Shown piece after piece: positions 1-5,957 of a DNA stretch of 15,665 nucleotides. Made by a program: the position numbers and the translations under genes. The stretch lies in the NCBI GenBank assembly GCA_902797345.1, contig CADBSL010000153.1, positions 1 to 15,665 on the forward strand, read 5' to 3'. The notes beneath the pieces are model-generated. The model was not told where the DNA came from and searched no databases. It saw only the letters and a list, made by a program, of their open reading frames with translations. Every line of letters starts with the position of its first letter. The first letter of the stretch is position 1. Source of the stretch: an uncultured Eubacteriales bacterium. Its GTDB lineage: Bacteria > Bacillota > Clostridia > Peptostreptococcales > Anaerovoracaceae.

Positions 1-525
1 TATCCCTACGATTTCATCATCGGCTCTTTTCACATGGTTTCGGGAGTTCCTGTGGATTTTAAAGAGTTCTACGAAGGAAAGACCGGCCTGGAGGTCCAGG
101 AAGAATACTATAAATATATGCTGGAATGTGTGAAGGAATTCAAGGATTACAGCGTTCTGGGACACATGAATCTGGTGGACCGGTACCAGGCCTTATACAT
201 GCCCGGCGAGAAACTGAATCCGCCGGAGGTCATGGAGATCATCCGGGAGATCCTGAAAGTCGTGATCTATGACGGGAAAGGGATCGAATTCAATACTTCG
301 TCCTATCGATACAAAACGCCGGTCACACTGCCGACGGTGGAAATCTTAAAGATGTACAGAGAACTGGGGGGCGAGATCCTTACGCTGGGTTCCGACGCCC
401 ATACGCCGGAATACATCGGTCTTCAGTTCAAAGAAGCCGTCGACCTGCTGGGGACATTAGGCTTCCGGTACGTCAGCTCCTTTACGGAGATGAAACCGGA
501 GTTCATCAAGATCGAACATCTATAA
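1..525 (+). CDS. Histidinol-phosphatase, PHP family (HisJ-like), C-terminal part
   Basis: This is the 3' end of a gene that enters from the left edge. The reading frame is open from base 1, so the ATG at 34 is an internal methionine and not the start. The 174 visible residues are the C-terminal two thirds of a PHP-domain metal-dependent phosphoesterase of the HisJ/HisK type, which removes phosphate from L-histidinol phosphate late in histidine biosynthesis in the cytoplasm. Visible motifs, numbered from base 1, are IGSFH (His11), LGHMN (His55), GIEFN (Glu96) and LGSDAH (Asp132, His134). These are typical metal ligands of the PHP fold. No other his gene is in the window. Other PHP phosphatases with relaxed substrates cannot be excluded. 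The TAA stop at 523-525 overlaps the U-tract of the 6S-like RNA gene on the other strand. Confidence 0.85.
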   Translation, partial: YPYDFIIGSFHMVSGVPVDFKEFYEGKTGLEVQEEYYKYMLECVKEFKDYSVLGHMNLVDRYQALYMPGEKLNPPEVMEIIREILKVVIYDGKGIEFNTSSYRYKTPVTLPTVEILKMYRELGGEILTLGSDAHTPEYIGLQFKEAVDLLGTLGFRYVSSFTEMKPEFIKIEHL

Positions 526-543
526 AAAAAGCCCCAAAATACC
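524..543 (-). terminator. 3' stem strand plus U-tract ending the 6S RNA
   Basis: The 3' strand of the closing stem (543-531) runs into seven T residues on the minus strand (530-524). The U-tract can also pair with the A-rich 5' end (705-709). Ending could therefore be by stem formation plus U-tract, or by processing. The T run overlaps the stop codon of the convergent phosphatase gene. Confidence 0.5.
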
Positions 544-714
544 GTCAAGCCGTTAATTCACGCCCTATCTTTCGATAGGTGGGTGTCCTGCTTCCGTTGT
601 CAGACTTCCGCGTAAAGCGGCGTGCCTTATTCCAAAATGACCCGGACTCCCTCGTGCATAGTGTAGGTTGAATTAAAGAGCTTTAACAAATATTCCAGGG
701 AAGCTTTTTCTCTT
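524..714 (-). ncRNA. ssrS: 6S RNA (regulator of sigma-A RNA polymerase)
   Basis: A structured RNA of about 190 nt is read on the minus strand, from near 714 to the seven-T run at 530-524. Its ends pair. Bases 700-709 pair with 526-535, and after a three-base bulge (697-699) bases 689-696 pair with 536-543. This gives a long closing stem typical of 6S RNA. Inside are a perfect six-pair hairpin with a GAAA loop (564-579) and a four-pair GCGG hairpin (608-620), with a large open middle that fits the central bubble. A TATAAT box lies just upstream and no protein reading frame explains the stretch. 6S RNA mimics an open promoter and binds the sigma-A holoenzyme. Identification rests on length, fold, promoter and remembered similarity to clostridial 6S RNAs. 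Another structured small RNA is the alternative. Confidence 0.75.
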
Positions 715-720
715 GCTTGT

Positions 721-729
721 ATTATACCA
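721..729 (-). promoter_or_regulatory. Extended -10 promoter of the 6S RNA gene
   Basis: On the minus strand TGGTATAAT is a consensus extended -10 element: TG at 729-728, then TATAAT at 726-721. I see no good -35 hexamer 16-18 bases upstream, which is normal for extended -10 promoters. Initiation is expected near 714, which places the 5' end of the RNA at the base of its closing stem. Confidence 0.7.
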
Positions 730-797
730 CAATCCAGCCACGAGGGATAGGGCTTTTTCGAAAAACCGGAACAGAAAGTTTTATAAAGGTGGAATGT

Positions 798-2141
798 ATG
801 GATAAAAAGACATCTGTTTCCCCCGAGGCGGGAACTGCGATCAAAAAACTGAAAGAAGCCGGATACGAAGCCTACCTGACCGGAGGCTGCGTCCGGGATC
901 TTTTGATGGGCCGGGTCCCATCCGACTGGGACATCACCACCTCCGCCCTGCCGGAGGAAACCAAGGAGGTCTTTGAAAAAGCCGGATACCGGACCTTTGA
1001 TACCGGGATCAAACACGGGACCGTCTCCGTCCTCTTCGGGAGAGAGATCCTGGAGATCACCACCTTTCGGACGGAAGCCGCCTATTCCGACGGCCGTCAC
1101 CCGGACAGCGTGACCTTTGTGCGTTCCGCCCTGGAGGATGTCAAAAGACGGGATTTCACCATGAATGCTCTTCTGCTGAACCCGGAGGAAGGGATCATCG
1201 ACTATGTGGGCGGTCAGGCCGATATCGAAGCCGGCATCATCCGCTCTGTAGGAGACCCGGAGAAACGGTTCTCCGAAGATGCCCTTCGGATCATGCGGGC
1301 CGTCCGATTCGCTTCTCAGCTGGGTTTTCGGGTCGAGGAGGCCACTTCTAAAGCCGTATTGAGCTGCAAAGAATCCCTCTCCCTCGTTTCTGCGGAGCGC
1401 CTGCAGGCAGAACTGGATAAGATGCTCCTGGGGCCCAACATTTATGAGACATTGATGACATACGGATCCGTTCTGGCCGTCTTCCTTCCGGAGCTGAAGC
1501 CCATGTTCGGCTTCCCTCAACACAATCCTCATCATATGTATGATGTCTGGGAGCACACGGCCGTGGCCGTAAAGAATATCCCTCCCGAGAGGATCCTGCG
1601 GCTGACGATGCTGCTGCACGACAGCGGCAAACCCCACAGCGTGAAAGTCCGTCCCAACGGGACCTGGAGCTTCGCCGGTCACCCGGAGGTCAGCGCCGCC
1701 CTGTCGGAGGAAGCGCTGAAACGGCTGCGCTACCCGAACCATACCGTGGAGACCCTGACCATGCTGATCCTGCAGCATGATGTGGATCTGGGGTCTTCGA
1801 TTGCCGAGGTCAGGCGGCACATGAACCGGCTGGGGAAGGAAAATTACCGCCGGCTCCTTCTGATCCGTCGAGCCGACGTCATGGCCCAGAGTGAATATAT
1901 GCGGGAAGAAAAACTGGCGCTTCTGGACCAGCAAACGGTCCTGTACAAGGAGATCGCTTCTCAGAACCAGCCTTATCGGATCCAGGACCTGAAAGTAAAC
2001 GGCAAAGACCTGATGGAGATCGGCATCCCGGAAGGCCCCATGGTGGGTCAGGTGCTGCAGGCCCTGCTGGAGGCCGTGATCGAGGAAGAGATCCCCAATC
2101 AAAAAAGCGCGCTTTTGGAAAAAGCACGCTCTATGAAATAA
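798..2141 (+). CDS. cca: CCA tRNA nucleotidyltransferase (class II, with HD domain)
   Basis: This enzyme adds or repairs the 3' CCA end of tRNAs in the cytoplasm using CTP and ATP. The start chosen is the ATG at 798, preceded by AAAGGTGG at 785-792. The frame stays open further upstream but without such a site. The protein is 447 residues, normal for the HD-containing bacterial form. Visible motifs are GGCVRD (29-34) followed by the catalytic SDWDI (Asp43, Asp45), then RRDFTMNA (118-125), a basic helix ending RIMRAVRFASQLGF (164-177), and an HD domain with His253, His274-Asp275 (LLHDSGK) and His327. It follows the phosphatase gene on the same strand, with the 6S RNA gene between them on the opposite strand. 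No convincing promoter of its own was found. Its last codons hold the terminator of the convergent SLH gene. Confidence 0.95.
   Translation: MDKKTSVSPEAGTAIKKLKEAGYEAYLTGGCVRDLLMGRVPSDWDITTSALPEETKEVFEKAGYRTFDTGIKHGTVSVLFGREILEITTFRTEAAYSDGRHPDSVTFVRSALEDVKRRDFTMNALLLNPEEGIIDYVGGQADIEAGIIRSVGDPEKRFSEDALRIMRAVRFASQLGFRVEEATSKAVLSCKESLSLVSAERLQAELDKMLLGPNIYETLMTYGSVLAVFLPELKPMFGFPQHNPHHMYDVWEHTAVAVKNIPPERILRLTMLLHDSGKPHSVKVRPNGTWSFAGHPEVSAALSEEALKRLRYPNHTVETLTMLILQHDVDLGSSIAEVRRHMNRLGKENYRRLLLIRRADVMAQSEYMREEKLALLDQQTVLYKEIASQNQPYRIQDLKVNGKDLMEIGIPEGPMVGQVLQALLEAVIEEEIPNQKSALLEKARSMK
2101..2129 (-). terminator. Rho-independent terminator of the SLH gene, inside cca
   Basis: Read on the minus strand, bases 2129-2120 and 2116-2107 form a ten-pair stem with one G-U pair and a three-base loop, followed by six T residues (2106-2101). 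It begins 20 bases after the SLH-protein stop codon and lies wholly in the coding sequence of cca. The U-tract is on the minus side only, so it should act on the SLH transcript. Confidence 0.75.
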
Positions 2142-2149
2142 CGAACGAT

Positions 2150-3337
2150 TTATAACGAAACCATGACCCGGCTTTTCGGATTCATCATACGATTCAGGAT
2201 GGCCGCCACTTCGCAGCGCCGGATATGGTTGTCCGGCAGGAAGGATCCTTTCTGATCGTTCCCGTTTAAGATCCCGCACCGGTAAAGCTTATAGATCGCT
2301 TCTGCCTGGGGATGTTCGAAGGACACGTCCGGGATCTCCCACTCCAGCATCGGATCCCCCATGGCGAAGGCTGCAGAAAAGGCTTCGTCCGGCAGCGCTT
2401 TCGCAAAGATCTCTACATATCCCGCCCGGGTAGCCGGTGCATTCCAGTCATAGTCTTTATCGATGATCCCCTTTTCCTTCGCATAAGCGACATAACTGTC
2501 GTACCAGTTGGGAGTGCCATTTTTCAGGGTCACTTCCCACTTCTCATATTTCTGGTTCATACAGGCTGCCAGCTTCACCGCCTCCGCATAAGTCAAATCA
2601 TCATCCGGCTCAAAGGTGGTTTCTGTTTTCCCGTTTATCAATCCCCATCTGCAGGCATTATTCAAATCGCTGTAATACCAGTCATCCGCCGCCACGTCCG
2701 TGAACCGGCCGGCCGGTTCCTCCTCTGAAGGCTTCTCACCGTTCACTCTGAACACCTCTTCGCGATTCTCTTTGATCACCTCTCCGGAGGGTCCTTCTTT
2801 CGACGCGATCACATACACTTTGAAGAGCAGATCTTTTCCATCCTTCTCCGGATCATACGGATGCTCCAGAGACATGACAAAAGAGGTCTTTCCCTTTAAC
2901 TTCGTTTCTGCTGCGTCGTTGATCATACGCTCATGGACGATCTTTCCATCTGTCCTTACGCAATATCGGCTCAGAAGCAGTCCGGTATAACTGCCGAGGA
3001 ATAGATCACTATCATCAGCCTGAACGTTCTCTTCGATACGGATCGTATAGGTCACACCCTCTTCTGCATCTACCGTCAGTCTGCTGCCCTTGGGCAGCAT
3101 GCAGCAATCGATCGATCCATCTTCAATGATCTCTCCTTGATCTAAATACCCCATCTTGGCCGTTCCTTTCTCCAGTTGATCAATGTCCATCGGTTCAATC
3201 GATAAGGTAAAAAGGCCGGTCGACTGTGAGGAAGTATCCTCTTCTGCAAAAGCACATACGCTCATCCCGCTCACCACCAGGCTGAACGTCATCACTACAG
3301 CGATCACTGCGGCAGCATTTCTTTTCCACTTTTTCAT
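2150..3337 (-). CDS. Secreted cell-wall protein with three C-terminal SLH domains
   Basis: The 395-residue protein starts with a signal peptide: a basic MKKWKR end, a hydrophobic core at about 8-28, and likely cleavage after AFA near residue 31. Residues 32-210 are an acidic region that I do not recognise. Three S-layer homology domains follow. The first, at about 211-262, opens with FTDVAADDWYY. The second, at about 276-317, is WYDSYVAYAKEKGII and what follows. The third, at about 334-386, opens with IPDVSFEHPQAEAIY. SLH domains bind pyruvylated secondary cell-wall polymers, so the protein should sit on the outer cell wall. The start has a strong AAGGAGA site. The gene stands alone, with a sigma-A promoter at 3395-3422 and a terminator at 2101-2129. 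The second SLH repeat is the least regular. The role of the N-terminal region is unknown. Confidence 0.85.
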   Translation of the reverse strand: MKKWKRNAAAVIAVVMTFSLVVSGMSVCAFAEEDTSSQSTGLFTLSIEPMDIDQLEKGTAKMGYLDQGEIIEDGSIDCCMLPKGSRLTVDAEEGVTYTIRIEENVQADDSDLFLGSYTGLLLSRYCVRTDGKIVHERMINDAAETKLKGKTSFVMSLEHPYDPEKDGKDLLFKVYVIASKEGPSGEVIKENREEVFRVNGEKPSEEEPAGRFTDVAADDWYYSDLNNACRWGLINGKTETTFEPDDDLTYAEAVKLAACMNQKYEKWEVTLKNGTPNWYDSYVAYAKEKGIIDKDYDWNAPATRAGYVEIFAKALPDEAFSAAFAMGDPMLEWEIPDVSFEHPQAEAIYKLYRCGILNGNDQKGSFLPDNHIRRCEVAAILNRMMNPKSRVMVSL

Positions 3338-3394
3338 CGTGTTCTCCTTTCCCGAGTTTCCTCTAATGATATCTGACTCTATATTTATAGATTT

Positions 3395-3422
3395 ATTATA
3401 CCTACCTAATATTACAAGTCAA
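3395..3422 (-). promoter_or_regulatory. Sigma-A promoter of the SLH-protein gene
   Basis: On the minus strand TTGACT (3422-3417) and TATAAT (3400-3395) are separated by 16 bases in an AT-rich stretch. This is the best -35/-10 pair in the window. Transcription should start near 3388, giving a leader of about 50 bases before the AAGGAGA site and the ATG at 3337. Confidence 0.75.
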
Positions 3423-3451
3423 TATTTATTCTATTACAAAAGAATTGCATG

Positions 3452-3483
3452 TAAAAAGACGTGAAGCTTTTGCTTCACGTCTT
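3452..3483 (-). terminator. Rho-independent terminator of yebC
   Basis: A perfect twelve-pair inverted repeat (3456-3467 with 3472-3483) has a four-base loop and is followed on the minus strand by five T residues ending at 3453. It lies 15 bases after the yebC stop codon, and separates yebC from the SLH-gene promoter. Confidence 0.9.
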
Positions 3484-3498
3484 AAATCATTATACCTA

Positions 3499-4221
3499 TT
3501 AGTCGTCCAGGTCCACGTCGCAGTTAGTGTATACTTTCTGGACATCGTCATCGTCTTCCAGAGCTGCTACCAGCTTCTTGAGGTTATTGATGACGTTTTC
3601 CGGCGGTTCGGAAGTCATGGTGGGCACCATGTCGATGTCGGATTCCAGCAGTTCATAGCCGGCGTTTCTCAGTGCATCTGCCACTTCCGCGAAATCATTC
3701 GGTTCTGTGAAGATCTCGAAGCTGTCTTCGTTCACTGTCATATCCTCCATACCGGCATCCATCCCGACCATCATCAGTTCGTCTTCGTCGATGTCGTCGG
3801 TCTTTTCGATGAGGATGTAGCCTTTGCGGTTGAACATGTATCCCACACAGCCCGGAACACCCAGGTTCCCGCCGTATTTATCGAAGTTGTGCTTTACAGC
3901 TGCGGTGGTACGGTTTTTGTTGTCTGTCAGCGTTTCGACGATGATCGCCACGCCGCCGGGGCCGTAACCTTCGAATGTGCCGTTTTCATAGGAGTCACCT
4001 CCCAGTTCGCCGGTACCCTTCTTGATCGCTCTCTGGATATTGTCATTGGGCATGTTGATGGCTTTCGCCTTTTCAACGGCATTCTTCAGCGCCATGTTAT
4101 ATTCCATATCGCCGCCGCCTTTGGCTGCAACGGTAATCGCTCTGGCATATTTCGTAAAGATCTGCGCTCTTTTCGCGTCCTGTTTTTCTTTTCTTCCTGC
4201 GATGGTATTATGTCTTCCCAT
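3499..4221 (-). CDS. yebC: YebC/PmpR/TACO1 family protein
   Basis: This 240-residue cytoplasmic protein has the full length of the YebC family. Family members have been described as DNA-binding regulators (PmpR) and more recently as factors that help ribosomes through difficult sequences (TACO1/YebC). Visible signatures are the basic N-terminal helix region GRKEKQDAKRAQIFTKYAR (9-27), a NMALKNAVEKAKAINMPNDN segment (42-61), and the central EGYGPGGVAIIVETLTDN segment (84-101). The C-terminus is very acidic (LEDDDDVQ, DVDLDD). The start follows a TAGGAGA site. It does not start with the common MAGHSKW sequence, but the MGRHNTIAGRK type is a known variant in clostridia. It is transcribed alone, from the promoter at 4268-4296 to the terminator at 3452-3483. 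Whether this copy acts on DNA or on ribosomes cannot be told. Confidence 0.93.
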   Translation of the reverse strand: MGRHNTIAGRKEKQDAKRAQIFTKYARAITVAAKGGGDMEYNMALKNAVEKAKAINMPNDNIQRAIKKGTGELGGDSYENGTFEGYGPGGVAIIVETLTDNKNRTTAAVKHNFDKYGGNLGVPGCVGYMFNRKGYILIEKTDDIDEDELMMVGMDAGMEDMTVNEDSFEIFTEPNDFAEVADALRNAGYELLESDIDMVPTMTSEPPENVINNLKKLVAALEDDDDVQKVYTNCDVDLDD

Positions 4222-4254
4222 ACTATTCTCCTAACCGGTTTGAAACCTTATAAA

Positions 4255-4297
4255 ATTTACCTGAAATATTATACACTATATTCTCTGAAAGGTAAAT
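4255..4297. repeat. Inverted repeat over the yebC promoter
   Basis: Eight-base arms at 4255-4262 (ATTTACCT) and 4290-4297 (AGGTAAAT) face each other around a 27-base AT-rich centre, which itself has partial symmetry (TATA-GTG-TATA on the minus strand). One arm contains the -35 box and the other lies in the early transcribed region. On the minus strand the second arm is followed by TTTAT. The repeat could be an operator, a weak terminator for the upstream UPF0210 operon, or both. Confidence 0.5.
4268..4296 (-). promoter_or_regulatory. Probable sigma-A promoter of yebC
   Basis: On the minus strand TTTACC (4296-4291) and TATAAT (4273-4268) have the ideal 17-base spacing. The -35 box matches the consensus at four of six places. 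It begins four bases after the UPF0210 stop codon and leads to the yebC ATG at 4221. Confidence 0.65.
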
Positions 4298-4299
4298 AC

Positions 4300-5658
4300 T
4301 TAATTTCGCATGGAGTGGATCGGCGCCGGCATCCGCCCGCCCCGGTTCACCAGATCATCGCACTTATACGGATTGACGGCGATAATGGGCGCGCTGCCCA
4401 GGAGCCCGCCGAAGCTGACCTCGTCCCCCACCTTCTTGCCGATGGCCGGGATGAGCCGCACTGCGGTGGTCTTGTTGTTGATCACGCCGATGGCCGCTTC
4501 GTCTGCGATGATGCCGGAAAGGGTCTCCGCGGAAGTATCTCCGGGAACCGCGATCATATCCAGCCCTACGCTGCAGACGCAGGTCATGGCTTCTAATTTT
4601 TCTAAGGTCAGGGATCCGATCCGGGCTGCCTCGATCATCCCTTCGTCTTCACTGACGGGGATAAAGGCTCCGCTGAGACCGCCTACGTGGGAAGAGGCCA
4701 TGACGCCGCCCTTCTTGACCGCGTCGTTGAGCATGGCCAGGGCTGCCGTGGTCCCCGGTGCTCCGGCGTGTTCCACCCCGATCTCCTCTAAGATCCGGGC
4801 GATGCTGTCCCCTACCGCCGGGGTCGGCGCTAAGGACAGGTCCACGATGCCGAAGGGGACTCCCAGCCGCTCGGAGGCTTCCGATGCCACCAGTTGGCCC
4901 ATTCTTGTGATCTGGAAAGCGGTTTTTTTGATGGTGTTCGCCACTACGTCAAAAGGCTCGCCTTTGCAGGATTCCAGGGCTGCTTTTACCACGCCGGGGC
5001 CGCTGACCCCTACGTTGATGACGCAGTCCGGTTCCCCGATGCCGTGGAAGGCTCCGGCCATAAAGGGATTGTCCTCCACCGCGTTGGCAAAGACCACCAG
5101 CTTGGCACAGCCGATGCTGTCCCGGTCTGCGGTCCGCTGGGCTGTCTTCACGATGATCTGTCCCATCTCTTTGACGGCGTTCATGTTGATGCCGGCCTTC
5201 GTGGAACCCACGTTGACGGAAGAACACACGGTGTCCGTCAACGCCAGAGCTTCGGGGATGGACCGGATCAGGGTCTCATCTCCTACGGTGTGGCCTTTAT
5301 GCACTAATGCGGAAAACCCACCGATGAAGTTCACGCCCACGTCCTTGGCCGCCTTGTCCAGCACCTGAGCGAATTTCACGTAATCTTTTTCTCCGGAGGC
5401 CGCTGCGATCAGAGAGATCGGTGTCACAGAGATCCGTTTGTGGATGATGGGTACCCCAAAATCCCGTTCGATGGCTTCGCCGACCTCCACCAGTTTCCCG
5501 GCTTTCTTCACGATTTTCTGATAGATCTTGCCCCGGGCCCGGTCTCCGTCGCTGTCGATGCAGTCCAAAAGAGAGATCCCCATGGTAATGGTACGGATGT
5601 CCAGCTTTTGGTTGTCGATCATGGACAGAGTCTGCAGAATACTTTCATAGTTTAACAT
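4300..5658 (-). CDS. UPF0210 (DUF711, 'PFL family') protein
   Basis: This 452-residue cytoplasmic protein has the normal full length of the UPF0210 family, which has no proven reaction. The family is called PFL-like because of fold similarity to pyruvate formate-lyase. I see no RVxGY-type glycyl-radical motif near the C-terminus, so it should not carry a glycyl radical. Conserved-looking stretches are FIGGFSALVHKGHT (111-124), DTVCSSVNVGSTKAGINM (142-159), a glycine-rich SHVGGLSGAFIPVSEDEG (323-340), and Cys360/Cys362. The start has an AAGGAGG site lying across the stop codon of the ACT gene, 12 bp upstream. This pairing of UPF0237 with UPF0210 is common in bacteria and suggests that the ACT protein regulates this one. 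The gene is the last of the operon led by the activase gene. Confidence 0.92.
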   Translation of the reverse strand: MLNYESILQTLSMIDNQKLDIRTITMGISLLDCIDSDGDRARGKIYQKIVKKAGKLVEVGEAIERDFGVPIIHKRISVTPISLIAAASGEKDYVKFAQVLDKAAKDVGVNFIGGFSALVHKGHTVGDETLIRSIPEALALTDTVCSSVNVGSTKAGINMNAVKEMGQIIVKTAQRTADRDSIGCAKLVVFANAVEDNPFMAGAFHGIGEPDCVINVGVSGPGVVKAALESCKGEPFDVVANTIKKTAFQITRMGQLVASEASERLGVPFGIVDLSLAPTPAVGDSIARILEEIGVEHAGAPGTTAALAMLNDAVKKGGVMASSHVGGLSGAFIPVSEDEGMIEAARIGSLTLEKLEAMTCVCSVGLDMIAVPGDTSAETLSGIIADEAAIGVINNKTTAVRLIPAIGKKVGDEVSFGGLLGSAPIIAVNPYKCDDLVNRGGRMPAPIHSMRN

Positions 5659-5670
5659 GAGACGCCCTCC

Positions 5671-5943
5671 TTAGATCGAATGCATGGAATCGAAGATCTG
5701 CTTGTGCTGGATCCGGATATTCAGGTTCAATTCCTCTCCGGTTTCCGCCAGCCGACGCTGGATCTCCTCAAAACGTTCGGTGGCCACGGCGATATCCACG
5801 ATCATTACCATGGTGAAATACCCGTCCAAAATCGTCTGGCTCAGGTCCAGGATATTCACGTTGCAATCCACTAAGATCTTCGTCACACTGTGGATGATGC
5901 CCACCCGGTCATTGCCTAATACGGTGATTACTGCTTTTTCCAT
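5671..5943 (-). CDS. ACT-domain protein, UPF0237 family
   Basis: This is a small protein of 90 residues made of one ACT domain, the fold that binds amino acids or similar small ligands at dimer interfaces. The N-terminus EKAVITVLGNDRVGIIHSVTKIL is the first ACT strand and helix, with Asp-Arg-Val-Gly-Ile at the usual ligand-binding turn. It resembles the GcvR/UPF0237 group. Two in-frame ATGs exist, at 5949 and 5943. I prefer 5943, because the AAAAGGAG site ends only two bases before 5949 but eight before 5943, and family members begin close to that point. It lies 8 bp (to the ATG at 5949) after the activase gene and 12 bp before the UPF0210 gene, so it is probably co-translated with both. The ligand is unknown. 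Confidence 0.9.
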   Translation of the reverse strand: MEKAVITVLGNDRVGIIHSVTKILVDCNVNILDLSQTILDGYFTMVMIVDIAVATERFEEIQRRLAETGEELNLNIRIQHKQIFDSMHSI

Positions 5944-5957
5944 CTTCATCTCTCCTT

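Noticed and set aside
754..765. TTTTTCGAAAAA palindrome between the 6S promoter and cca
   Set aside because: It is a short perfect palindrome, but symmetry breaks at once beyond it and no T-tract follows a stable stem. It may be chance in AT-rich sequence.
782..787. TATAAA as a -10 box for cca
   Set aside because: It touches the ribosome binding site, so a start from it would leave the mRNA without that site. No -35 box is at the right distance.
627..2279. 550-codon open frame on the minus strand across cca
   Set aside because: It lies antisense to the clearly conserved cca gene, shows no family resemblance, and is rich in odd His/Gln/Pro/Arg runs. The open frame follows from GC-biased codons on the other strand.
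4310..5368. 352-codon plus-strand frame opposite the UPF0210 gene
   Set aside because: It is a shadow of a conserved gene, with Ser/Pro/Thr-rich composition and no ribosome site or known motif.
4300..5658. UPF0210 protein as an active glycyl-radical enzyme paired with the activase
   Set aside because: The C-terminus lacks the glycyl-radical motif, and the neighbouring activase is of the BadF/HgdC type, not a radical-SAM activase.
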